16,176 nucleotides of DNA, taken from an uncultured Lachnospiraceae bacterium. Lineage in GTDB: Bacteria; Bacillota; Clostridia; Lachnospirales; Lachnospiraceae. Of this stretch, positions 7,590-13,987 are shown piece by piece. How positions within the stretch are numbered: position 1 is the stretch's first letter; every line of letters starts with the position of its first letter. The position numbers and the translations under genes were made by a program. Location of the stretch: NCBI GenBank assembly GCA_947628025.1, contig CANQYH010000035.1, positions 1-16,176 of the forward strand. The letters are read 5' to 3'. A model generated the notes under the pieces. That model ran no database searches, was not told the DNA's origin, and saw only the letters and a list, made by a program, of their open reading frames with translations.

Positions 7590-7662
7590 TCCCTGGGGAC
7601 GGACTTATTTGCCGGAGGGCGGCCGGGAGCGGCGTTTTTCATCTCAAATACGGTCCGGGGGC

Positions 7663-7691
7663 TTGACAAATACGGGATGGGCCCCTATAAT
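7663..7691 (+). promoter_or_regulatory. Consensus sigma-A promoter for tyrS
   Basis: TTGACA at 7663-7668 and TATAAT at 7686-7691 are both perfect matches at the ideal 17-base spacing. Transcription would begin near 7698, just ahead of the T-box leader. The strength fits a gene controlled mainly by antitermination. Confidence 0.92.
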
Positions 7692-7707
7692 GAGTATAAT
7701 TTCATGA

Positions 7708-8089
7708 CGAAAAGCGATGATAAGAACAAGTAGCGGTCCGCAACAGCACACAGAGAGCAGCCGGAGGGTGAGAGGCGCGTGGAAAACGGACCGTGAATAC
7801 ATCTTTGAGCTTCGCACCGAACAGCGGCCGTGCAGGCGGGCCCGGGGTTCCCGGGACTTATGCCCGTACAGGACGGCCCGCCCGGTAGGCTGCGACGGGT
7901 TCCTGCACACGTTATCGTGCTAGAGTATTTTGCAAACGGTCCGGACGGCGGTTAGATCCTTTTTGCGGATGTGGATCCGGCCGGCTGGTTTAAAGTACTC
8001 GAAGAGGCGGAGGGGCGCGAGCCTTTCCGTAAACATCAGGTGGTACCGCGAGACCTATGTCCCGCCCTTTTGTAAGGGCGGGATTTTTG
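7708..8089 (+). promoter_or_regulatory. Tyrosine T-box riboswitch upstream of tyrS
   Basis: A leader RNA that senses uncharged tRNA-Tyr and lets transcription continue into tyrS. Stem I is visible: GCGATGATAAGAACAAGTA-type proximal sequence near 7714-7732, the stem CGGTCCG (7734-7740) with CGGACCG (7787-7793), and the distal AGAGAG and GGTGAG elements (about 7752-7773). The specifier loop reads GAATACAT, with codon TAC (Tyr) at 7798-7800, which matches the gene downstream. The T-box core AGGTGGTACCGCG is at 8038-8050; its TGGT bulge would pair with the tRNA acceptor end and an A discriminator base. The competing terminator follows at 8060-8089. Between stem I and the T-box lies a GC-rich compound hairpin (7830-7908). 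The 580-base gap between rseP and tyrS is explained by the promoter and this leader. Confidence 0.95.
8060..8089 (+). terminator. Regulated terminator of the tyrS T-box
   Basis: TCCCGCCCTT at 8060-8069 pairs with AAGGGCGGGA at 8074-8083 over a TTGT loop and is followed by TTTTT. It forms when tRNA-Tyr is charged; the alternative antiterminator uses the T-box core immediately upstream. Confidence 0.93.
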
Positions 8090-8170
8090 TCTGTATGGCC
8101 GCCGCACACAAAGATGCGTCACGCCAGGCGTGGAAGAACTGAAAACTATGCTGAAAGAAAAGGAGAATGA

Positions 8171-9400
8171 ATGATGCAGTGTTACGAAGAACTGGTCGCC
8201 CGCGGGCTGATCGCCCAGGTGACCGACGAGAAAGAGATCCGGAACATGGTGAATGAGGGAAAGGCCGTTTTCTACATCGGTTTCGATCCCACGGCGGACA
8301 GCCTCCATGTGGGACATTTCATGGCGCTGTGCCTGATGAAACGGCTGCAGATGGCCGGAAACAAGCCGATCGCCCTGATCGGCGGCGGCACCGGTATGAT
8401 CGGCGACCCGTCCGGCCGCAGCGATATGCGCCAGATGATGACGGTGGAGACCATCGAGCACAACTGCGAGTGCTTCAAAAAGCAGATGAGCCGTTTTATC
8501 GACTTCTCGGACGGCAGGGCCATGATGGTGAACAACGCCGACTGGCTGCTGAATCTGAATTATGTGGAACTGCTGCGCGAGGTGGGCGCGTGCTTTTCCG
8601 TCAACAACATGCTGCGGGCCGAGTGCTACAAGCAGCGGATGGAGAAAGGGCTCAGCTTTCTGGAGTTTAACTACATGATCATGCAGAGCTATGATTTCTA
8701 TATGCTGTTCCAGAAATACGGCTGCAATATGCAGTTCGGCGGCGACGACCAGTGGAGCAATATGTTGGGCGGCACGGAGCTGATCCGGCGCAAGATGGGC
8801 AAGGACGCCTACGCCATGACGATCACGCTGCTTCTGAATTCCGAGGGCAAGAAGATGGGCAAGACCCAGTCCGGCGCGGTCTGGCTGGATCCCAACAAGA
8901 CCTCCCCGTTCGATTTCTACCAGTACTGGAGGAACGTGGGCGACGCCGACGTGCTGAAGTGCCTGCGGATGCTGACGTTTTTGCCGCTGGAGCAGATCGA
9001 CGAGATGGATCACTGGGAGGGCAGCCAGTTAAATACGGCCAAGGAGATACTGGCCTACGAGCTGACCACGCTGGTGCATGGCGAGGAAGAGGCGAAAAAA
9101 GCCCAGGAAGCGTCCCGCGCGCTGTTTAAAGGGCAGGGCAGCCTGGAAAATATGCCGTCCTATACGCTGAATGACGGCGATTTCAACGAGGCGGGAGAGA
9201 TCGATATCCTGGCGGTCCTGCAGAAATCCGGTCTGGCTCCGTCCCGCGCCGAGGCCCGCAGGAACGTGGAGCAGGGCGGCGTGACGGTCAACGGGGAGCC
9301 GATGAAAGACATCCGAAAGACGTATACGAAAGATGATTTCGCGGACGGCGGGATGATCGTCAAGCGCGGCAAGAAGAATTTTATGAAAGTGACGCTGTAA
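8171..9400 (+). CDS. tyrS: Tyrosyl-tRNA synthetase
   Basis: A 409-residue class I aminoacyl-tRNA synthetase that charges tRNA-Tyr. The Rossmann domain starts with FYIGFDPTADSLHVGHFMAL (34-53), where HVGH is the HIGH motif. GGGTGMIGDPSGRSDMR (71-87) and QFGGDDQWSNM (188-198) shape the tyrosine site. The KMSKS loop reads KMGKT (228-232), as in several Firmicute enzymes. The C-terminal S4 RNA-binding domain is at about 340-405 (APSRAEARRNVEQGGVTVNG). Two adjacent ATGs (8171, 8174) follow AGGAG at 8161-8165; the second has the better 8-base spacing, so the start is uncertain by one residue. Expression is controlled by the Tyr T-box. Confidence 0.96.
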   Translation: MMQCYEELVARGLIAQVTDEKEIRNMVNEGKAVFYIGFDPTADSLHVGHFMALCLMKRLQMAGNKPIALIGGGTGMIGDPSGRSDMRQMMTVETIEHNCECFKKQMSRFIDFSDGRAMMVNNADWLLNLNYVELLREVGACFSVNNMLRAECYKQRMEKGLSFLEFNYMIMQSYDFYMLFQKYGCNMQFGGDDQWSNMLGGTELIRRKMGKDAYAMTITLLLNSEGKKMGKTQSGAVWLDPNKTSPFDFYQYWRNVGDADVLKCLRMLTFLPLEQIDEMDHWEGSQLNTAKEILAYELTTLVHGEEEAKKAQEASRALFKGQGSLENMPSYTLNDGDFNEAGEIDILAVLQKSGLAPSRAEARRNVEQGGVTVNGEPMKDIRKTYTKDDFADGGMIVKRGKKNFMKVTL

Positions 9401-9428
9401 GGACCATTTCGAACGGACGGAAAAGAAC

Positions 9429-9480
9429 AAGGAGGCCGCGCCCCCATGCTGTATGGGAAAGCGCGGCCTCCTGCATTTGA
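9429..9480 (+). terminator. Strong hairpin after tyrS, probable terminator
   Basis: A perfect 12-bp GC-rich stem pairs AGGAGGCCGCGC (9430-9441) with its complement at 9461-9472. A second small stem, CCCAT with ATGGG, caps it. The following GCATTTG is a weak T-run, so termination may need help. On the minus strand the same stem is followed by TTGTTCTTTT, so it could serve the convergent gene too. A further hairpin (AGCATTTT 9518-9525 with AAAATGCT 9531-9538, then TTTT) may act as backup. Confidence 0.65.
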
Positions 9481-9562
9481 TAACGGTATTGCCGCGGAGC
9501 TCTGTCAGGCCCCGCGGAGCATTTTACGAAAAAATGCTTTTGCGAAATATTCTGCCTTTGGA

Positions 9563-9583
9563 ACCGGCGTTTCGGACGCCGGT
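9563..9583 (-). terminator. Possible terminator hairpin below the cell-wall-binding gene
   Basis: ACCGGCGT (9563-9570) pairs with ACGCCGGT (9576-9583) over a 5-base loop, 17 bases past the stop codon of the minus-strand gene. The T-run after it is poor, so the call is tentative. Confidence 0.35.
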
Positions 9584-9600
9584 ATGCGGCGCTCAGAGCC

Positions 9601-10461
9601 TCAGTGCAGCGCTCCGCTTGCGTCCGGCGTAAACGTCATCGGTTCGGTCAGCATACTGCCGTCGGCCTGCAGATAATAGAAATTGCCGTTCCATTTCAGG
9701 AAACCGGTCTGCATGACGGCGGTCTCCGGATCCATATAGTACCATTTGCCATCTACCAGCTGCCATCCGGTCAGCAGACTGCCGGCATCGCTGTAGAGGT
9801 ACCAGTGGCCGTCGATTTTCTGCCATCCGGTCTTGATCGTTTCCGCGGCTGTTTCTTCCGTATCTTCGGCAAACAGCAGGATCGAAGACGCGGTATTGGC
9901 ATCGTCGGACCAGATCAGGCAGACGCTTCCGGCTGTCAGATCGTCCAGGGTAACGATGTTGCGGGTCCGGTAGGGAGAAACGGAGCAGCCGGCCGGGACC
10001 GTATAGGTCTCATCCTCTGTGGTAGTCAGCGTCGCCTGGGTCTGGTCCGCGTTCCAGGAAAATGTCATGACTTCCACATAGGCCGGGACTTTGGAACCGG
10101 CGGGAACATTGCAGAGCACCAGATCTGCGTGGGTTCTGGGCGGAAGACTCATGGTCACAGCCGGACCGATATAGGCGTAGGCCGTCTCGTCGTCGGCAAT
10201 ATCGCTAAAGCTGACCGGAAGTCCGCTGACCGCGTCGATCAATTTGGTGTCCTCTGACACAGAGATCAGGATTTCGCCCTTGTAAGAGCCGGACTGGTTG
10301 TCCATGTTCAGTACGAGAGAATCGCCGGTGCTTTCTTTCGTAACGGGTCCCCACATCACGGACAGGGAGCCGGGGGCGGCCGCCTGAGCCGTGGCCATCG
10401 CGCCGGCCGTAAGGATCGCCGCCGCACAAAAACAAGAGAGTGCTTTCGTGAATTTCTTCAT
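9601..10461 (-). CDS. Secreted protein with three cell-wall-binding (choline-binding-type) repeats
   Basis: A 286-residue exported protein. Residues 1-27 form a signal peptide: a KK start, the hydrophobic core CFCAAAILTAGAMA, and a likely cut after AQA. Residues about 30-200 form an all-beta-looking domain (DNQSGSYKGEILISVSEDT, YAYIGPAVTMSLPPRTHADL, RNIVTLDDLTAGSVCLIWSD). I have seen this arrangement in Lachnospiraceae surface proteins but know no function for it. Residues 211-272 carry three CW-binding repeats beginning GWQKIDGHWYLY, GWQLVDGKWYYM and GFLKWNGNFYYL. Such repeats bind choline-bearing teichoic acids or other wall glycans. The start has a perfect AGGAGG (minus strand, 10471-10476). 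It is a single-gene unit; no catalytic residues are recognisable. Confidence 0.85.
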   Translation of the reverse strand: MKKFTKALSCFCAAAILTAGAMATAQAAAPGSLSVMWGPVTKESTGDSLVLNMDNQSGSYKGEILISVSEDTKLIDAVSGLPVSFSDIADDETAYAYIGPAVTMSLPPRTHADLVLCNVPAGSKVPAYVEVMTFSWNADQTQATLTTTEDETYTVPAGCSVSPYRTRNIVTLDDLTAGSVCLIWSDDANTASSILLFAEDTEETAAETIKTGWQKIDGHWYLYSDAGSLLTGWQLVDGKWYYMDPETAVMQTGFLKWNGNFYYLQADGSMLTEPMTFTPDASGALH

Positions 10462-10505
10462 AAAAATATACCTCCTAGTTGTTCTGGATTTGATTTCGTA
10501 ATTCT

Positions 10506-10533
10506 ATTTTACCAGATGGGGCATTCGGGTAAA
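10506..10533 (-). promoter_or_regulatory. Promoter for the cell-wall-binding protein
   Basis: On the minus strand, TTTACC (10528-10533) and TAAAAT (10506-10511) are separated by 16 bases, and TGG precedes the -10 (extended form). The start codon is about 45 bases downstream of the -10. Confidence 0.55.
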
Positions 10534-10642
10534 AGAGAGAAATCATTACTTATTATTAAGCTTTTTTTACAAATCATGGAAAATCCTGTGTTGATTTATA
10601 AATATATCCTCATCGAACGGGCCGGCGGGTCTGTTTCTGGAC

Positions 10643-12844
10643 TCAGGAGTTCTCCGGCAGGCCGCTGCTTTCTTTTTGGAATGTATGCCGGTAGGCCTGC
10701 GCCGCAAACGAGAGCGCTTCCGGGGCTTCCATGGTTTCGCTGAGCACATTGTTGACGGCCATGCCCAGAATACTCAGGAACTGGCGCTCGTTGAAGCGTG
10801 CGCCCAGGTCAGGCGGGTTGCGGTTGACGTGGGAGAGGGACAGGCATTCCTGCGTAAGGGAAAGCCAGGGATACGTGTCCAGCACTTCATAGTTTTCGTA
10901 AGTCTTGAGACAGGGCGAAACGCTGCCCAAAAGCGTCATGGCCGTGGTCACGTTTTCACTGCAGACCCAGCGGATAAAATCCATCGCTTCCCGGGAGTGC
11001 CGGCTGTTGCGGCAGACGCCGAGGCTGCCGCCGCCTAGGAGCGGGTTGGAGCCGGGAACGACGGCGCAGCCGATGCGATTGGTGATCAATGAACCGGAGT
11101 CCAGCATCTCCGAAGCGTAATTGCTGTACAGCACGGTCATGGCCGTGTCGCCGCGGGCGAATTCCCGGGCCGTGTCCCGCCACCAGCCGCAGTGCTGGGC
11201 GGGAGCATACAGGCGGGTCTCGGCCAGTTCTTTCATGGCGGCCAGACCGGCGGGACTCTCCAGCAGGATGCGGCCGTCCGGCGCGAACAGGTCGGCGGTA
11301 TGGCTGAAATACCGGGTCAGGTACTCGGTGGCCGCGACGCCGCTGTTGCCCAGCGTGAGCGTCGAGCCGTAGGAGACCGGCGACGACGGGTTATATTTCC
11401 GGGTGAAAAAGCGGGCGGCGCGGTTGAAGCCGGCGTAGTCTTTCGGCGGCGTCAGTTCGCATTTATACTGTTCCTTGTAGAGCCGCTGCAGAGCCGCGTT
11501 TTCAAACAGATCGCGCCGGTAGAACAGCAGCTGCACGCTGGGGGTTATGGGGAGAGCGTACATGGTGTCTCCCACATGGGAATATTTCGGGATCAGTCCC
11601 GGCATAAAAGCCCTGAGCGTCTGCTCCATCTCAGGCGATGCCGGCAGGGGCATAAAAATCTGCGAACCGAACCAGGAAAGCCAGGTATGATCCAGGCGGA
11701 TCACGTCGAACACGGAAAGATTTCCCAGGTCTTTCAGGATCTCATGCAGGCCGTCGTAGGAACTGACCACGATCTTGATCTGGATGCCGGTCGCGTCGGC
11801 GTAGAGTTTCGACAGGCTTTTGATAATGCGCGCAGTCGGACTGTCCAGGGTGAGTACGGTGAGAGATTCGCAGCCGCGGTTTTTGATGGGAGCCGCGGTC
11901 CAGCGCCGGACGCCTCCGTTTTCCAGTATGGAGGAGGCGGGCGCCGCCTGCGGGTCCATCAGCCGCTGGGCGGCGGTTTTTCCCAGAAGCCGGTAATTCA
12001 GCTCATAGCGTCGGATGCCTCCGGCAGGCATCGTAAACAGAGGCGACAGCGTATATACATCGCATGGGTGTTCCGGGTGGAACGTCTGCTGGATGCTGGA
12101 AAAGGTCTGCGCCAGCCCGTAATTGGTCATGAATACCGCCTCCAGTCCGGGATTTTCTTCCAGAAGCTGGAGAAAGTGATTGTTGCAGTGGAGGGAATCG
12201 GTCTGTATCATGCGGACCCGGCAGGGCGAGCCGTCCAGAGTTCCGCGGAAACCGTTCAGAAACAGACGCTCGCAGGAAAAATTCAGGCTTTCGGTGATAA
12301 CCGCGATCTCGCGGAAATTCCGGGCCAGCGCTTCGGCGGCCAGCTCGCGGCCCGCTTTTTCATAGTCGAAGCCGAGCCAGGAGCAGGCTTCTTTTGGCAT
12401 ACGCCCTACGAATACGACCTGTTCCGGAGAGAATCCGAAAGAAGCGTAGACATCCTGTCCCCTGTCGGGAAGACAGCTGAACGAGGCCAGGCCGGCCACG
12501 CCCTCGGAGCGGATGGCGGCGAGCTGTTTCTTTTCATTTTCAGGATCGTCGGCGGACAGATACAGGCTTACGGAATAGCCGCAGCTTTCCGCATAATGCT
12601 TAAAAGAGAGATAAAAATCCGCGTAATGCCGGTCGTATATATTCGGCAGCAGGACGGCCAGAATGTTGGATGCGCCTTTCCGGAGCAGTTTGGCGCGGCG
12701 GTTGACGGCGTATCCGAGTTTCGCCGCGGCCTCCTCCACGAGCCGGATCTTTTCGCTGCTTACGTTTCCTTTGCCGTTCAGCACATTAGATACCGTTCCC
12801 TGCGCGACGCCGGCTTCTCTGGCGATGTCTTTCATGGTTGCCAT
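10643..12844 (-). CDS. LacI-family regulator fused to an ABC-type solute-binding domain
   Basis: A 733-residue protein, about twice the length of a normal LacI regulator. Residues 4-55 are a canonical LacI helix-turn-helix and hinge (MKDIAREAGVAQGTVSNVLN, then VEEAAAKLGY). Residues about 60-320 resemble the LacI sugar-sensing domain (NILAVLLPNIYDRHYADFYL, GFDYEKAGRELAAEAL), with a shortened, divergent C-terminal part. From about 326 a second ligand-binding domain begins: ESLTVLTLDSPTARIIKSLS, VFDVIRLDHTWLSWF, DTMYALPITPSVQLLFYRRD, GDTAMTVLYSN and SREAMDFIRWVCS. These are the marks of extracellular sugar-binding proteins of ABC importers (SBP_bac_1 type). There is no signal peptide, so this domain must work in the cytoplasm as a sensor. 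The start follows AAGGAGG (12853-12859). It is divergent from the deacetylase-hydrolase unit, which it probably controls. It could be a single-copy fusion or part of a lineage-specific family. Confidence 0.88.
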   Translation of the reverse strand: MATMKDIAREAGVAQGTVSNVLNGKGNVSSEKIRLVEEAAAKLGYAVNRRAKLLRKGASNILAVLLPNIYDRHYADFYLSFKHYAESCGYSVSLYLSADDPENEKKQLAAIRSEGVAGLASFSCLPDRGQDVYASFGFSPEQVVFVGRMPKEACSWLGFDYEKAGRELAAEALARNFREIAVITESLNFSCERLFLNGFRGTLDGSPCRVRMIQTDSLHCNNHFLQLLEENPGLEAVFMTNYGLAQTFSSIQQTFHPEHPCDVYTLSPLFTMPAGGIRRYELNYRLLGKTAAQRLMDPQAAPASSILENGGVRRWTAAPIKNRGCESLTVLTLDSPTARIIKSLSKLYADATGIQIKIVVSSYDGLHEILKDLGNLSVFDVIRLDHTWLSWFGSQIFMPLPASPEMEQTLRAFMPGLIPKYSHVGDTMYALPITPSVQLLFYRRDLFENAALQRLYKEQYKCELTPPKDYAGFNRAARFFTRKYNPSSPVSYGSTLTLGNSGVAATEYLTRYFSHTADLFAPDGRILLESPAGLAAMKELAETRLYAPAQHCGWWRDTAREFARGDTAMTVLYSNYASEMLDSGSLITNRIGCAVVPGSNPLLGGGSLGVCRNSRHSREAMDFIRWVCSENVTTAMTLLGSVSPCLKTYENYEVLDTYPWLSLTQECLSLSHVNRNPPDLGARFNERQFLSILGMAVNNVLSETMEAPEALSFAAQAYRHTFQKESSGLPENS

Positions 12845-12868
12845 ATGGTTCGCCTCCTTTTGATATTC

Positions 12869-12897
12869 ATTATATTTAAGAAACGGCCGAATGTAAA
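12869..12897 (-). promoter_or_regulatory. Promoter of the LacI-fusion regulator
   Basis: On the minus strand, TTTACA (12892-12897) and TATAAT (12869-12874) are 17 bases apart: 5 of 6 and 6 of 6. The -10 is about 25 bases from the start codon, so the leader is very short. A GAAACGGCC half-site lies inside the spacer, consistent with autoregulation. Confidence 0.75.
12878..12891. promoter_or_regulatory. Possible second LacI-type operator (half-site)
   Basis: The plus-strand sequence AAGAAACGGCCGAA matches the minus-strand reading of the operator at 12916-12929 at 9 of 14 positions. It is not palindromic itself. It lies between the -35 and -10 of the regulator promoter, 38 bases centre to centre from the main site. 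Confidence 0.35.
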
Positions 12898-12915
12898 TAA
12901 TTTATTTTAAAATAT

Positions 12916-12929
12916 TTGGCACGTTTCAA
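12916..12929. promoter_or_regulatory. Probable LacI-type operator overlapping the deacetylase promoter
   Basis: TTGGCACGTTTCAA is an imperfect palindrome centred on ACGT, with 10 of 14 positions symmetric. It has the GAAACG half-site and central CG typical of LacI-family operators. Its left half is the -35 box of the plus-strand promoter, so binding would block RNA polymerase. The nearest LacI-family protein is encoded next door. Confidence 0.55.
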
Positions 12930-12944
12930 TTTTTGTGATATAAT
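12916..12944 (+). promoter_or_regulatory. Promoter of the deacetylase-SGNH hydrolase unit
   Basis: TTGGCA (12916-12921, 5 of 6) and TATAAT (12939-12944, 6 of 6, preceded by TGA as extended -10) at 17-base spacing make a strong promoter. The leader to the ATG is about 80 bases. The strength suits a repressed, inducible unit. Confidence 0.8.
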
Positions 12945-13032
12945 AGAGAAGCGGTATCATTGGCGGGCGGCCTCAAAGACCGGCGGCGGGGTACTGCGGA
13001 TTCTAACGGAACATGCAGAAAGGGGATCGGTT

Positions 13033-13905
13033 ATGATGTGTGAAAAAGAAGATGGAGAGAGGAAAGCCGCAACGTTTATGCGCTTTCCGGGCGGGAAAGC
13101 GAAAGCGCTGACGCTGAGCTACGACGACGGCGTGGAGCAGGACGGGCGATTGATTGCGATCATGAAAGCCCGCGGGCTGAAAGGCACGTTCAATCTGAAC
13201 AGCGGCCTTTATGCGCCGGAGGGAACGGTGTACGAGGCGGGAACCATACACCGGCGCATGACGAGAAAGCAGGCGGACGCCTTATATGGGGACAGCGGCA
13301 TGGAGGTGGCGGTCCACGGGCTGACGCATCCGTTTTTGGAGCAGCTGTCTCAGAACCGCTGCACCAGAGAGGTGCTTTGCGACCGGGAAAATCTGGAAAA
13401 GCAGTTTGGCTGCATTGTGAGAGGGATGGCGTACCCCTACGGGACGTTCGACGACGAGGTGGTGGAATGTCTGAAAGCCTGCGGCATCGTGTACGCCAGG
13501 ACGACGGTTTCCACCGGAACGTTCGATCTTCCGCGGGACTGGCTGCGGCTGGCGGCGACCTGCCATCACAATGATCCGCGGCTGATGGAGCTGGCCCGGA
13601 AATTTGTTGAGAAGAAGACGTCCAGGGCGCCCTGGCTTTTCTATCTCTGGGGGCACAGCTATGAATTTGAACAGAACGATAACTGGAATGTGATCGAGGA
13701 ATTTGCCGCATACACAGGCGGCAGAGAAGACGTTTGGTATGCGACGAATCTGGAGATATACGAGTATGTCCACGATTATGAGCAGCTCATTTTCAGTACC
13801 GACGGCAGTATGGTCTGTAATCCGACCGCGCGCACGCTGTATTTTGCGACGGCCTATGAGAACCGCGAAGTGAAAGCGGGCGAGACGAAAGCGCTGTTTG
13901 GATAA
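13033..13905 (+). CDS. Polysaccharide deacetylase family protein (NodB/CE4-like)
   Basis: A 290-residue protein with NodB-fold motifs. Motif 1 is TLSYDDG (27-33), with the catalytic-base and metal Asp pair. Motif 2 is HGLTHP (95-100), giving the two metal-binding histidines. Motif 3 is AYPYGTFDDEVVE (133-145), and LFYLWGHSYEF (202-212) supplies the late histidine. Such enzymes remove N- or O-acetyl groups from glycans. There is no signal peptide or membrane segment, so it probably acts in the cytoplasm on imported oligosaccharides rather than on the wall. The last 40 residues look like a short beta extension. ATG 13033 (or the adjacent ATG 13036) follows AGGGG at 13021-13025. A longer reading from 12916 would run through the promoter and is rejected. 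It is the first gene of a two-gene unit. Confidence 0.88.
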   Translation: MMCEKEDGERKAATFMRFPGGKAKALTLSYDDGVEQDGRLIAIMKARGLKGTFNLNSGLYAPEGTVYEAGTIHRRMTRKQADALYGDSGMEVAVHGLTHPFLEQLSQNRCTREVLCDRENLEKQFGCIVRGMAYPYGTFDDEVVECLKACGIVYARTTVSTGTFDLPRDWLRLAATCHHNDPRLMELARKFVEKKTSRAPWLFYLWGHSYEFEQNDNWNVIEEFAAYTGGREDVWYATNLEIYEYVHDYEQLIFSTDGSMVCNPTARTLYFATAYENREVKAGETKALFG

Positions 13906-13987
13906 GGCCGGGGCCTGTCATGGAATCTGGTTCCGGGACCGGCGAAGCGTTTTTCCGGGGCTCCCGGGCCAGGATGGAGGAAAAGAT

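Noticed and set aside
7590..7645. Terminator directly after rseP
   Set aside because: GTTTTTC follows GC-rich sequence, but I can pair only about four bases (GCCG with CGGC), too weak to call.
7717..7923. 68-codon frame in the tyrS leader
   Set aside because: It lies wholly within the T-box RNA, whose structural elements explain the sequence; there is no ribosome binding site.
8036..9013. 325-codon minus-strand frame opposite tyrS
   Set aside because: It is a codon-pattern shadow of tyrS and crosses the T-box terminator.
9491..9520. Direct repeat CCGCGGAGC, two copies 20 bases apart
   Set aside because: It is nine bases in a GC-rich spacer with no other mobile-element feature; chance is likely.
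10462..10642. Terminator for the LacI-fusion gene
   Set aside because: The 181-base gap downstream of its stop has A/T runs but no convincing stem; I see only the promoter of the next gene there.
11192..12910. 572-codon open frame on the plus strand opposite the LacI-fusion gene
   Set aside because: It is an antisense shadow in G+C-rich coding DNA: no family resemblance, and its end runs through the divergent promoters, whereas the minus-strand frame has clear domains.
12916..13032. Longer N-terminus for the deacetylase
   Set aside because: That stretch is the promoter and leader; AGGGG precedes ATG 13033.
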